32,686 nt of DNA from HGM04593 sp045660825 (GCA_045660825.1 JAZREN010000017.1:1-32686); one strand, 5' to 3'. Positions 23,373-32,500 are shown, counted from the stretch's first letter. Program-made: numbers and translations. The notes: generated by a model not told the origin, from the sequence alone.

Positions 23373-24575
23373 ATGAAAATGAGAAACACAGTATTTGCTC
23401 TGTTTGCATTGGCGGCGGGCGTTGCATCGGCGCAGGTGACAGCAGAAAGCGCAGGGGAGAATGAGGCAACTCTTTTTGAGCGCGTGGCAAAGATTGAGAA
23501 GAAAAGCGACAAGTTCAATCTCTATTTCAATATGCACTATGCCCTTGATGCCGACTTTACTGCCGAAGAGTTTGAACAGGCTGCATTCAACATGCATCAG
23601 TTCCGCATCGAGGCCAAGGGTAAAGTTACAGATTGGTTGTCATACCGCTGGCGTCAGCGTCTTAACAGATGCAATGACGGCGGTGGTTTCATTGATAACT
23701 TGCCCAACTCGATAGACCTTGCATATCTTAATTTTTCAGTGACCGATAAGTTCAGCATCAGTGCAGGAAAGCTGTGTGCAGCATATGGTGGTATTGAGTT
23801 TGATATGAATCCGATTGAGATTTACCGTTATAGCGAGATTATCAACAATATGAGCAACTTCATGAGCGGTGTGATGTTTACATATGATTTCACTCCCAAC
23901 CAGCAGTTGGCGTTCCAGGTTCTTGATAGCCGCAACGGTTCAATTGAAGATACTTATGGAAAGAACCTTGATGCAAACAAGGTGCCATTTGTGTATACGC
24001 TCAACTGGAATGCGAACATGTTCGATGGCGCATGGCAGACAAGATGGTCGGCATCGGTGATGGATGAGGTGAAGGACAAGTATATGTACTATGTGGCTTT
24101 GGGTAACCAGTTCAACTTCTCGCCTAAATGCAATATGTTTGTTGACCTCATGAGCTCCTACGAGGGTATTGACCGCAAGGGAATCATGACAAACATGTTT
24201 GGCGGACAGGATAATTTCGGCGGACATAACATGTATAATACACTGTACAGTTCGTTGGTGGCAAAGGTGAACTGGCGTTTCCAGCCAAAGTGGAATTTCT
24301 TTGTAAAGGGTATGCTTGAGAGTGCTGCTATCTATGGTGGCGATGCTAACGATGGTGTTTACAATGGTGGAAATGTTGCCAATGGCAACTACCGTACATC
24401 GGTTGGCTACCTTACAGGTGTCGAATATTATCCAATGGAGTCGAACCTACACCTTTTCCTCACATTCGTTGGACAGACTCACCTGTTTACCGAGAGGGCG
24501 AAGGCGCTTGGACAGAACGATTACTCTACACAAAGAGTGTCACTTGGTTTCATCTACCAGTTGCCGGTATATTAA
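23373..24575 (+). CDS. outer-membrane porin (phosphate-selective porin O/P-like)
   Basis: A 400-residue protein; signal peptide NTVFALFALAAGVASAQ. After a short acidic helix (EATLFERVAKIEKKSD, possibly a trimer-forming segment), it is built of amphipathic strands with aromatic belts (WLSYRWRQRLNR, DLAYLNFSVTDKFSISAGK, WRFQPKWNFFVKGML) and ends LGFIYQLPVY, as porins do. The pattern of an early FRIEAKG strand and the SISAGK-NPIEIYRYSE section is that of Bacteroidetes porin O/P proteins. Between the asparaginase and Dcu genes, with gaps of 12 and 13 bases, it most likely admits asparagine, aspartate or dicarboxylates; selectivity is inferred. Confidence 0.85.
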   Translation: MKMRNTVFALFALAAGVASAQVTAESAGENEATLFERVAKIEKKSDKFNLYFNMHYALDADFTAEEFEQAAFNMHQFRIEAKGKVTDWLSYRWRQRLNRCNDGGGFIDNLPNSIDLAYLNFSVTDKFSISAGKLCAAYGGIEFDMNPIEIYRYSEIINNMSNFMSGVMFTYDFTPNQQLAFQVLDSRNGSIEDTYGKNLDANKVPFVYTLNWNANMFDGAWQTRWSASVMDEVKDKYMYYVALGNQFNFSPKCNMFVDLMSSYEGIDRKGIMTNMFGGQDNFGGHNMYNTLYSSLVAKVNWRFQPKWNFFVKGMLESAAIYGGDANDGVYNGGNVANGNYRTSVGYLTGVEYYPMESNLHLFLTFVGQTHLFTERAKALGQNDYSTQRVSLGFIYQLPVY

Positions 24576-24588
24576 ATAGGTTATCGAT

Positions 24589-25887
24589 ATGCTGTTTCAA
24601 CTATTGGTTGTCCTGTTATGTATCATAATTGGTGCCCGCCTTGGCGGTATGGGACTTGGTGTCATGGGTGGTCTGGGCGTAGCGCTGCTTACCTTCGTGT
24701 TCGGGCTACAGCCTACATCGCCACCTGTGGATGTCATGCTGATGATTGCTGCCGTAATCTCGGCTGCAGCCAGCATGCAGGCGGCCGGTGGCCTTGACTA
24801 CATGGTGAAGGTGGCTGAGCGTCTGTTGCGCAAACACCCACAATATATTACCATCCTTGCGCCGCTGGTGACATATACTTTTACGTTTCTTGCGGGAACA
24901 GGGCATGTTGCCTACTCAGTGTTGCCTGTGATTGCCGAGGTGGCGAGGGAGACAAAGATACGCCCCGAGCGCCCGCTGGGAATTGCCGTGATTGCATCGC
25001 AGCAGGCTATCACAGCATCGCCCATATCGGCTGCTACGGTGGCGCTTCTTGGTTTGCTGGCGGGTTTCGATATCACATTGTTCGATATTCTGAAGATTAG
25101 TGTGCCTGCCACATTGGTGGGTGTGCTTGTGGGTGCGTTTGCATCGATGAGAGTGGGTAAGGAACTTGTTGACGATCCTGAATACAAGCGTCGTGTTGAG
25201 GAGGGGGTAATTACCAATGAAACGGCACAGACTGGCGGTGAGTTCTCAAAGAAGAGAGCGGTGGCGTCGGTGTCGCTGTTTCTTGCGGCTACGCTGATGA
25301 TTGTGCTTTTCGGTTCAATAGAGTCGTTGCGTCCTGCGTTTGACGGCATGACGGTAGGCATGCCTTTGATAATAGAAATGGTGATGCTCGCTACGGCAGC
25401 TCTCATTTTGCTGCTTACAAAGACCGATGGTGCAAAGGCGGTGCAGGGTAGTGTGTTCTCGGCCGGAATGCAGGCGGTTGTAGCAATATTCGGTATTGCA
25501 TGGATGGGCGATACATTCATAAATGGAAATATCGTTGAGCTGAAAGGTGCTGTTGAGGGCGTGGTGACCGAGATGCCTTGGCTCTTTGGCCTTGCGCTGT
25601 TTGTGATGTCGATATTGCTCTATAGTCAGGCGGCTACGGTGCGTGCTATAGTTCCGCTTGGTGTTGCTTTGGCAATATCGCCAATGATGCTCATTGCATT
25701 GTTCCCCGCTGTGAACGGCTATTTCTTCATACCCAACTACCCGACGCTTGTAGCGGCTATCAATTTTGACAGTACCGGTACCACGCGCATAGGTAAGTGG
25801 GTGCTCAACCACTCGTTCATGTTGCCGGGTATGGTGGCAACTGTGGTTTCAATTGCTGTTGGGTTGTTGCTGATACAGCTGTATTAG
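24589..25887 (+). CDS. anaerobic C4-dicarboxylate exchanger (DcuA/DcuB family)
   Basis: A 432-residue inner-membrane transporter, the family length, with 10 or more hydrophobic segments. Family signatures include LGVMGGLGVALLTFVFGLQP, SAAASMQAAGGLDYMV, FLAGTGHVAYSVLPVIAEVA, and PNYPTLVAAINFDSTGTTRI near the C-terminus. It exchanges aspartate, fumarate or malate for succinate during anaerobic growth. As last gene after the periplasmic asparaginase and a porin, it would take up aspartate for fumarate respiration and export succinate. Whether it is DcuA or DcuB cannot be told. A strong terminator follows. Confidence 0.92.
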   Translation: MLFQLLVVLLCIIIGARLGGMGLGVMGGLGVALLTFVFGLQPTSPPVDVMLMIAAVISAAASMQAAGGLDYMVKVAERLLRKHPQYITILAPLVTYTFTFLAGTGHVAYSVLPVIAEVARETKIRPERPLGIAVIASQQAITASPISAATVALLGLLAGFDITLFDILKISVPATLVGVLVGAFASMRVGKELVDDPEYKRRVEEGVITNETAQTGGEFSKKRAVASVSLFLAATLMIVLFGSIESLRPAFDGMTVGMPLIIEMVMLATAALILLLTKTDGAKAVQGSVFSAGMQAVVAIFGIAWMGDTFINGNIVELKGAVEGVVTEMPWLFGLALFVMSILLYSQAATVRAIVPLGVALAISPMMLIALFPAVNGYFFIPNYPTLVAAINFDSTGTTRIGKWVLNHSFMLPGMVATVVSIAVGLLLIQLY

Positions 25888-25971
25888 TGTAAATGACTAT
25901 TCGATATGGATTGATGGATTTATGTTGGGAACAAGATACGTAACCAATAACGGTTTGTATATTTTATAAGT

Positions 25972-26003
25972 GAGAGCGGCCGCTGCGGCCGCTCTCTTTT
26001 TTT
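25972..26003 (+). terminator. terminator of the glutaminase-Dcu operon
   Basis: GAGAGCGGCCGC (25972-25983) and GCGGCCGCTCTC (25985-25996) form a GC-rich hairpin, followed by seven Ts (25997-26003). The T tract is on the plus strand only, directly beside the 3' end of the RNase P RNA gene. Confidence 0.9.
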
Positions 26004-26350
26004 GACAGTCGGCCTGTAAGCCGGGTTCTGTACCCCTTGCGGGGCGTCTGTCATTCATCTATGCTATGTGTCACCACATAGCTAAAGCGTTCTACCCTCC
26101 GGCTTGGGCGAGCAACCCTCAAGCGCCGGTTTACATGAACTTGCAGCCTCCAAGACGCACGGCCCGTACATCGCTGCACGGCCGGTGGGCTCTTACCCCA
26201 CCTTCTCACCCTTACCCTTGCGGGCGGTTATTTTCTTCTGCGTTACTCCACCTTTGCAGATGGCTTTCTGTTAGGAAGTGGAGTGCTCTGCGCTGCCCGG
26301 ACTTTCCTCCTTTGCCTTTGATGGCAACGGCGACAGACCGTCCGACTGTC
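26004..26350 (-). ncRNA. rnpB: RNase P RNA (class A)
   Basis: On the minus strand the conserved core GAGGAAAGTCCGGGC is present near the 5' end (around 26295-26310), and AACCCGGCTTACAGGCC near the 3' end (around 26014-26030). GACAGTCGG at the 5' end (26350 downward) pairs with CCGACTGTC at the 3' end (26004-26012), forming helix P1. About 347 bases, normal for bacterial type A. The catalytic RNA removes 5' leaders from pre-tRNAs. The ends are set from P1 and could differ by a few bases. Confidence 0.95.
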
Positions 26351-26394
26351 TTTTATCTGTTTTGTGACGTGGCCAAATTTTCGTTAGGCCTGTG

Positions 26395-26402
26395 CAAAGA
26401 TA
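26395..26402 (-). promoter_or_regulatory. -7 box of the RNase P RNA promoter
   Basis: The minus strand reads TATCTTTG followed by CACAGG. Initiation would be near 26388, roughly 38 bases before helix P1, so a short 5' extension may be removed. Confidence 0.5.
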
Positions 26403-26829
26403 GTGCAAATGAACGAATAAATTTCGCTATTTGATGGAGAAAATATTTTTAACAGATTTTAACAATATTTGCTTGTGATATTTTGCAATGTTTGCTCTCT
26501 ATTGTGGTGTAAACAGTTAATACATGACCGGCTTTTGCATTCTTGCTTGAATGGGACGTTGACCGGCAGCCTATAACGTTTTTCTGCTTTAACCGTTATT
26601 TGCTTGCTGAATGTGTAATATCAAAGTTTGGGGCAGGTGCTTTCTACTTTCACCTGTAAATATATATCACGGTGGTGATATTTTATGATATACATTTGTT
26701 AATGTCTTTATTTCGGGTTTTAGTGTGAAAGCCGGTTTTTTGAATTATTTTTGTAACCTTTAACGTGTTAAATTTGTATTTGATACAAAGAATTTGTAAT
26801 TTCGCGAATTAAAATCGTATTGGAGCAAA
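26403..26829 (+). promoter_or_regulatory. rpoD upstream region with promoter and dyads
   Basis: A long gene-free stretch. A -7 box TATTTTTG lies at 26746-26753. Right after it, around the predicted start, are two perfect dyads: TTTAAC-GT-GTTAAA (26759-26772) and TTTGTAT-TTG-ATACAAA (26773-26789). Further upstream are ATATCAC-GGTG-GTGATAT (26664-26681) and CAGGTG/CACCTG arms (26634-26639, 26651-26656). The packed dyads suggest repressor binding or an RNA hairpin in the rpoD leader. No ORF of note is seen. Confidence 0.5.
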
Positions 26830-27690
26830 ATGAGGCAATTAAAAATTACCAAAAGTATCACAAACCGCGAAAGCGCATCGCTTGACAAGTATTTGCAGGA
26901 AATTGGTCGCGAGGAACTCATCACCGTAGAAGAAGAGGTGGAGTTGGCACAAAGAATCAGAAAAGGAGACCGCCGTGCACTTGAGAAATTGACGCGTGCA
27001 AACTTGCGTTTTGTGGTTTCTGTAGCTAAACAGTACCAGAATCAGGGACTTAGTCTTCCCGACTTGATTAACGAAGGTAACTTGGGTTTGATTAAGGCTG
27101 CAGAGAAATTTGATGAGACTCGTGGTTTCAAATTCATCAGTTATGCAGTTTGGTGGATCAGACAGTCTATTCTTCAGGCACTTGCCGAACAGGCACGTAT
27201 CGTGCGTCTGCCATTGAATCAGGTGGGTTCTTTGAATAAGATTACTAAGGCTTTTTCAAAGTTTGAGCAGGAGAACGAACGCCGTCCATCGGCCGAGGAA
27301 CTTGCCGACCAACTCGATTTGCCGGTAGACAAGGTCGTTGATTCATTGAAGGTGTCGGGCCGACACATTTCTGTTGATGCACCTTTCGTTGATGGTGAGG
27401 ACAATAGCTTGCTCGACGTGTTGGTGAACGATGATTCTCCTATGGCCGACAATCTGTTGGTTAATGAGTCGTTGTCGCGTGAGATTGACCGTGCGCTTTC
27501 AACCCTCACTGATCGTGAGAAAGAGATTATACAGATGTTCTTCGGTATTGGTATGCAGGAGATGACGCTTGAGGAGATTGGTGACCGTTTTGGTCTTACA
27601 CGTGAGCGTGTGCGTCAAATCAAGGAGAAGGCTATCCGCCGTTTGAAACAGAACCAGCGTAGCAAACTGCTGAAATCATATTTGGGATAA
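26830..27690 (+). CDS. rpoD: primary RNA polymerase sigma factor (sigma-70, RpoD/SigA)
   Basis: A 286-residue sigma factor. Region 1.2 (SLDKYLQEIGREELITVEEE), region 2 (RANLRFVVSVAKQYQNQGLS, then GFKFISYAVWWIRQSI for -10 binding), region 3 and region 4 (LTDREKEIIQMFFGIG, then LEEIGDRFGLTRERVRQIKE, the helix-turn-helix for the -33 element) are all present. It lacks the large region 1.1 and spacer of proteobacterial RpoD, as is normal in Bacteroidetes. It is the housekeeping factor that reads the TTTG/TAnnTTTG promoters in this window. Monocistronic, with its own terminator and an unusually dyad-rich upstream region. Confidence 0.97.
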   Translation: MRQLKITKSITNRESASLDKYLQEIGREELITVEEEVELAQRIRKGDRRALEKLTRANLRFVVSVAKQYQNQGLSLPDLINEGNLGLIKAAEKFDETRGFKFISYAVWWIRQSILQALAEQARIVRLPLNQVGSLNKITKAFSKFEQENERRPSAEELADQLDLPVDKVVDSLKVSGRHISVDAPFVDGEDNSLLDVLVNDDSPMADNLLVNESLSREIDRALSTLTDREKEIIQMFFGIGMQEMTLEEIGDRFGLTRERVRQIKEKAIRRLKQNQRSKLLKSYLG

Positions 27691-27700
27691 GACAAAATTC

Positions 27701-27730
27701 AAGCCGCTAAAAACTTTAGCGGCTTTTTTG
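27701..27730 (+). terminator. terminator of rpoD
   Basis: AAGCCGCTAAA (27701-27711) pairs perfectly with TTTAGCGGCTT (27715-27725), with a 3-base loop AAC and a T tract to 27729. Confidence 0.92.
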
Positions 27731-27935
27731 TATTCAAATATGTGCTATGGCGGCGATATGTTGTAATGTTGTGTCATACCTCGAGCGCGGATATGCGTGT
27801 TTGTGTTTGTTACCGTCAATTGCAGACGCGTTGATATGTGCCAATGTTGGCCACGTCACTAACCATTGGCGCTCTCATTCTGTTCTTTGCGCTGTTAAAA
27901 GTTGTTTCAAACTTTTATTGATGCCGATATTTTGC

Positions 27936-27943
27936 TATTTTTG
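27936..27943 (+). promoter_or_regulatory. -7 box of the clostripain unit
   Basis: TATTTTTG followed by CAG, 24 bases before the ATG at 27968. The -33 box is not clear. The spacer 27731-27935 holds no other feature I recognise. Confidence 0.5.
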
Positions 27944-27967
27944 CAGATATTTATGTTTTTGATTGAT

Positions 27968-28378
27968 ATGAAGAGAATATTTTCTATATTTTTTATTTTG
28001 TGCCTGATGGTGCCTTGTGTTGTTTCTGCAAAGGATAACAAGAAGAAGGAGGGTAAGAAGAAAGTTGAAACCGAGGTGTATGTTATGGGTGTTTCGCTCT
28101 CGTTTTCCGATTCAGTAGTATATTTTACCGAGATTCAGCACATTGATGGCGCTGTGATCGAGGATAAATTATTGCCGAACCGTCATCTCTACTCGTATGA
28201 ACTGAAGGACTATATGAGTTTTGAGGAGGGTATGCCTGGTCGAACATCGTTTGTCATTTTTGCTGACAAGCGAGCAACGCTTGCGAAGAAGGAACTCAAG
28301 ATAAAGAAAAGGCTTGTTGAGCAGGAGGGCAAGACGGTGCGTTATCTTGGCGACAAATTCAAATTTACAAAGCATTGA
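27968..28378 (+). CDS. secreted protein of unknown function
   Basis: A 136-residue protein with a signal peptide (RIFSIFFILCLMVPCVVSA). The mature form starts with a strongly basic run (KDNKKKEGKKKVE), then a compact domain including VYVMGVSLSFSDSVVYFTEI, DGAVIEDKLLPNRHLYSYEL, and a basic C-terminal half (KRATLAKKELKIKKRLVEQ). I recall similar small exported proteins in Bacteroidales but no assigned function. An earlier in-frame ATG at 27902 is upstream of the promoter box. Its stop is one base before the start of the clostripain-like gene, so both come from one mRNA and may act together, for instance as a protease partner; this is inference. Confidence 0.75.
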   Translation: MKRIFSIFFILCLMVPCVVSAKDNKKKEGKKKVETEVYVMGVSLSFSDSVVYFTEIQHIDGAVIEDKLLPNRHLYSYELKDYMSFEEGMPGRTSFVIFADKRATLAKKELKIKKRLVEQEGKTVRYLGDKFKFTKH

Positions 28379-28379
28379 T

Positions 28380-29600
28380 ATGCCGGGCAGGGTTGGGGCA
28401 TTTGTTTTCTTCTTGCTCATGACTCTTGTGTCGTGCAACGACCCTGTGTTCCTGAGGGTGAAGCCCGATGTTGTTGAAAAGGGCGACACCGCGCGCAAGA
28501 CATTGGTGGTGTATATGATGGCCGAGAATAGCCTGAACAATTATGCATCGCTCGATGTGAAGGAGATTATGGAGGCTGTGCCCTCTATTCCCCGTGACTG
28601 CCGTCTCTTTGTCTATGTCGATGACAACAAATTCCCGATGATTACCCAGTACTTCCGCATGACGAACGGCGAGGCTGGCAATTCCAATTTTCATCCTTTT
28701 ACTACTGATGTGTGCTCGAGCGACACGGCTGCGCTGGGGGCGGTGCTCGATTATATCCTGAAGGATTATCCTACCGAATCGCTCGACTTGGTGATGTGGT
28801 CGCATGGTGACGGGTGGCTCCGTGGCCCATTGAATGTGGCTCCGCAGCGTTCTATTGGCATTGACAACGGAAAGAATTCCTATAGCAACAGTGTTACAAA
28901 GACTATTGAGGTTGAGGAGCTTGCGGCGTTGCTCCGCAGGATGCCGGCAAGGGTGGATCGCCTGATGTTCGATGCCTGTTTCATGCAGTGCGCCGAGAGT
29001 TGCTTTGCCCTGCGTGGCGCCGCCGAATGGATTATTGCTTCTCCGGCCGAAATTCCCGGCGACGGTGCTCTCTATTCAACACTTATACAGAATTTCTTTA
29101 ATTCGGACGGCCCCGAGGATATAATGGATTCGTATATCAGGGCCTACGAAAGCAGGCCTTCGGGTGCGGTGTTGTCGGCTGTGAACACGCGTGGGATGCA
29201 AAATCTTGCCGATGTGACATATTCCTATGTGATCAAATATTTCAATAGTGAGAAGAGACGCGACTATACCGATGTGTTCTCATATCTGCCCGGTGGAAAG
29301 TACAGCGGCTCTCCTGCTTATCCGTCGTTCTTCGATATGAATGCTGTGATGAAAAAGTATCTCACGCCCGATGAGTATGCCCATTGGCGTGAGGCTTTTG
29401 ACGGGGCTGTTACCTATGTCGCATCGTCGCCAAAATGGTATTCGGCGGTGTGCGGTCAGGTGATAGGGTACGATGCTGCGGTTGGCGGCGGAATGTCAAT
29501 GTATATGCCACAGCATTATAGCCGCAACGATAAATTCAATTCAGATTTCAGGACTACCGAGTGGTATTCGGCTGCCGGATGGCAGGCGGCCGGGTGGTGA
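28380..29600 (+). CDS. clostripain-like (C11) cysteine peptidase lipoprotein
   Basis: A 406-residue protein with a lipoprotein signal (FVFFLLMTLVSC, Cys near residue 19). The peptidase domain has the C11 layout: TLVVYMMAENSLNNYASLD at the start, WSHGDGW with His142, and MFDACFMQCAES with Cys200, the catalytic dyad. Family members cleave after Arg or Lys and act at the cell surface. The ATG at 28380 is chosen because it gives the lipobox directly; the frame is open to 28314 but overlaps the upstream gene. It ends four bases from the stop of the convergent DUF5686 gene with no terminator in between. Confidence 0.88.
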   Translation: MPGRVGAFVFFLLMTLVSCNDPVFLRVKPDVVEKGDTARKTLVVYMMAENSLNNYASLDVKEIMEAVPSIPRDCRLFVYVDDNKFPMITQYFRMTNGEAGNSNFHPFTTDVCSSDTAALGAVLDYILKDYPTESLDLVMWSHGDGWLRGPLNVAPQRSIGIDNGKNSYSNSVTKTIEVEELAALLRRMPARVDRLMFDACFMQCAESCFALRGAAEWIIASPAEIPGDGALYSTLIQNFFNSDGPEDIMDSYIRAYESRPSGAVLSAVNTRGMQNLADVTYSYVIKYFNSEKRRDYTDVFSYLPGGKYSGSPAYPSFFDMNAVMKKYLTPDEYAHWREAFDGAVTYVASSPKWYSAVCGQVIGYDAAVGGGMSMYMPQHYSRNDKFNSDFRTTEWYSAAGWQAAGW

Positions 29601-29604
29601 TTAC

Positions 29605-32190
29605 TTAGAATTCTACATGGAACTGCACGCGTATGCCCCATTTGTCAATGTTGGGCAGGTTGCGGTAGGTGAGTCGGTGGACGTAATCAACACGCAGAAC
29701 TTTGAATATGTTCGCAATTCCCACGCTTAATTCCATATAGGGCATTCGGCCAAGATAGTGTTGTTCGTAGTTCTCATATGGGAATTTGAACAACTTGCCG
29801 GTGTTCAGCGGGTCTGGTCGGTTCTTCTCACTTAGATGCCCGAACATGCCGCGGAATGATATCACCTCGCGTAAGTTGAGTTTGCGGATAAGTGGTATTC
29901 GGTTGAATATCAGTCCGTTCATGTTGTATGTCAAATCCCAGGATGCATACTCGTCATTGAAGAATTCCATTGCGTTCATCAAAGAGTATGACTCGCGTTG
30001 GATTGTATACGAGAGGTTAGCGTTGGGAATGATGAGCATGGGGTAGGGTACCTGGTTCCAAACTTTACCTGCCTTTATGATGCAGTCGGCGTGCCCGAAT
30101 GCAGAGAACCAGAATCTCTTGTAAAAACCCAGTTCGGTGTGGTGATAGTTGAATTCGCTGCCAAGGATGCCTTTGAACCCCATTCTGTGTGAAAGGGTGA
30201 ACACCGGGTGTTCTGGGGTGACAGAGATTCGGTCCCATTTCTTTTGTATGAATTTCTCTTTTGGCGCATAGCGCAATCCAATCTCCACCTCGGAGCGTGC
30301 CACGTCATTCACAAATGTGCTTGTGGTTACATTATCTGTGGTTTTTGTGCGCTCGAACTGGATAAAACGGCTTGCAATGTCGACTCTGTTGCGCAGGGTG
30401 ACGTTGAACGAAAAGTGGTTGTGGAACTCTTTGCTATATGTCAGTTCGGCTTTTCGCACGTAACCAATCTTGTTGTCGTCCTGGCGTTTGAGGCTTATGA
30501 AGAGGTTGTCTTTGTTTGTGTACAGATAGTTTTGTCCATATTGGTAGATGTCGTTCTCGTAATGCAGGCGCAGTGAATGGATAGGGAATTCGTTGGGGTG
30601 TTCCTTTTTCTTCTTGAACGAGTATTCCAACTCTCCCATATATTTCCATTTGTTATCTCTTGTGCCGTAGGCTACATAGAAACGTCCGAAGATGTGAGGG
30701 TTTAGGTAGGCCGATGTCATTGCGCCGGTACGCAGACGCCAGCCTTCGAGTCCGTTGTGGCTGAAGGTGGTGTTTACCGGGCCATAGAAGAGTGGTGGAT
30801 TCTCCTTTGTTATGGGCACCCATCCGGTAAAGAGGAACGAGATGCACTTCTCGCCCCAATAAAATACAGGGTTGGCGCGCAGGGCTTTCATGAGGTCGGC
30901 AACCGAGCGCTCCTTGTGGCTTACCTGGTTGAAACCATATTGGCTCCAGTATTCGTCGCTTTTGTTTGTTGAGTTGTCGTCTTCAATGACCTCGGCTGGG
31001 TTGCTGAGTATACGCTCGGCGAATTCGTTGCTTTGGAAAGTGTGGTTGCGGTAAACCACCTCGCGGTTTACGTAGAAGCCTGTAACAGCATTTATTACCT
31101 TTAGTTCGGCAGTGAGCGTTTCCTTTGAGAGCAGTCGGGTGCCGTCAAGGGTGGAGTGGAAGTCCTGTCTGATGTTCATGCTCTCCACAAAATTCATGTT
31201 TATTTCGTGGGGAACATTCATTTCCACTGTCTTTATGAATAGCGCGCTGTCCTTGGTGACGTATATGTGTCCTGTGAAACCGAATGATTCCACGTTGAAT
31301 GGGGTGAAGGCAAGGTCTATACAGCTGTCACCATCCAATACAATAGTGTCCATTATATAATAACGGTAGAAGGTTGGGCCCAGTTTGGATAGTGGGCTCA
31401 CGAATTTGCTCCGGAAGAGAGATATATTATCCTGGAAAATGTCGACATCCTTGAATACCTCTTCGTAGAGTGCTTCTGTTTCGCCGGGTGAGAAAATCTC
31501 GTCAATACCGTTTCGGCGGCGTGCCTTTACATGACGTCGGTTACGTTTGGGCTTCTTCTGGTGGTAGTCGGTGGCGATGAGTTCACGTGCCGAAATGTGA
31601 AGTATCGGTTTACCTGTTATTCGTGATGTGTCAATGTAATCTTCCACGAACTTGAATTTCTTGCCGAAGGGGTTGCCGTTCTCGGTGTTGAAATCGTTGA
31701 GTGCAATGTTCAGCTTCTCGTGTCGCTCGTGGCTGTAGAACTCTTTGTTCAATGGCGAGTTCTCTTCGCGGCGGTCAATGAGTGTACGCGCCAGCTCCAC
31801 TGCTGGATTGTTTTTTCTGCTGTATTTCTCTTTCTGGGGTTTAATGACAACCTCGGGCAGGTCGTAGTCTGCCGGCTTGAGGCTAATCTTCAAAGGCATC
31901 TTTGTCTTTGCGTTAATGGCGATGGATTCTTCGGTATATCCCAGACTTGAGACTATCAATGTGTCCAGGTCGATGGGTGAATAGAATGAAAATGTACCGT
32001 TGCTGTCGCTGCTGCCACCGTTGGTGCTGCTCTTTATCCTTATCGAAACGTATGGTATCGCCTTTTTTGTCGATGCATCAAGTACCTTGCCGTGTATTCT
32101 TACCTTCTCATCTTCACTCTGTGCGAGCAGGGTGGTGGGGAAGATGAGTAGTATTGTTATATATAATAGGTATTTAATGCTTTTTTTCAT
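29605..32190 (-). CDS. DUF5686 outer-membrane protein with carboxypeptidase-like domain
   Basis: An 861-residue exported protein. Signal peptide: YLLYITILLIFPTTLLAQ. Residues about 28-110 form a carboxypeptidase-regulatory-like (CarboxypepD_reg) domain: VRIHGKVLDASTKKAIPYVS, SDSNGTFSF, LIVSSLGYTEESIAI. The remainder fits the DUF5686 family: a periplasmic part (HERHEKLNIAL, DTIVLDGDSCIDLAFTPFN, GFTGHIYVTKD) and a C-terminal beta barrel with many aromatic strands ending IDKWGIRVQFHVEF, with a terminal Phe. Function is unknown; likely an outer-membrane transporter or assembly protein. The frame opens seven codons earlier (32211), but the ATG at 32190 gives a normal signal. Its 3' end nearly abuts the convergent protease gene. 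Confidence 0.85.
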   Translation of the reverse strand: MKKSIKYLLYITILLIFPTTLLAQSEDEKVRIHGKVLDASTKKAIPYVSIRIKSSTNGGSSDSNGTFSFYSPIDLDTLIVSSLGYTEESIAINAKTKMPLKISLKPADYDLPEVVIKPQKEKYSRKNNPAVELARTLIDRREENSPLNKEFYSHERHEKLNIALNDFNTENGNPFGKKFKFVEDYIDTSRITGKPILHISARELIATDYHQKKPKRNRRHVKARRRNGIDEIFSPGETEALYEEVFKDVDIFQDNISLFRSKFVSPLSKLGPTFYRYYIMDTIVLDGDSCIDLAFTPFNVESFGFTGHIYVTKDSALFIKTVEMNVPHEINMNFVESMNIRQDFHSTLDGTRLLSKETLTAELKVINAVTGFYVNREVVYRNHTFQSNEFAERILSNPAEVIEDDNSTNKSDEYWSQYGFNQVSHKERSVADLMKALRANPVFYWGEKCISFLFTGWVPITKENPPLFYGPVNTTFSHNGLEGWRLRTGAMTSAYLNPHIFGRFYVAYGTRDNKWKYMGELEYSFKKKKEHPNEFPIHSLRLHYENDIYQYGQNYLYTNKDNLFISLKRQDDNKIGYVRKAELTYSKEFHNHFSFNVTLRNRVDIASRFIQFERTKTTDNVTTSTFVNDVARSEVEIGLRYAPKEKFIQKKWDRISVTPEHPVFTLSHRMGFKGILGSEFNYHHTELGFYKRFWFSAFGHADCIIKAGKVWNQVPYPMLIIPNANLSYTIQRESYSLMNAMEFFNDEYASWDLTYNMNGLIFNRIPLIRKLNLREVISFRGMFGHLSEKNRPDPLNTGKLFKFPYENYEQHYLGRMPYMELSVGIANIFKVLRVDYVHRLTYRNLPNIDKWGIRVQFHVEF

Positions 32191-32245
32191 TACGGTTTTC
32201 GTTGGTGGCAAACGCTTGGATTTGCGTTTTTATAAAATGTAACTG

Positions 32246-32263
32246 CAAAAATACGCAAAAATA
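32246..32263 (-). promoter_or_regulatory. tandem -7 boxes of the DUF5686 gene
   Basis: The minus strand carries TATTTTTG twice, at 32263-32256 and 32253-32246, 10 bases apart. Either would start transcription 40-60 bases before the ATG at 32190. From 32264 to 32500 the sequence is AT-rich with nothing else I recognise. Confidence 0.45.
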
Positions 32264-32500
32264 TGCGAATGCCCCTCCATTATTCATATGATTTAACGAA
32301 AAAAAAGAACGATGCCTCTGTCGGTTAAGTGTGTTTTCTACAAACTTCGATGCCTGTTTTTTATGTAGTCAATATCATTAAACAAACAGTGGATGGAAAA
32401 AGTTGAATTTTTTGATGATTTTTTTATCTCTGTAAGTTGTTGTAAATTAATGATGTTTTAAAAAAGTTTAAAAATAGTTGTAATTTTTCTCTGGAAATGT

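Noticed and set aside
25972..25996. GC-rich perfect palindrome as an attachment or recombination site.
   Set aside because: A T tract follows directly and it sits at an operon end, so a plain terminator explains it.
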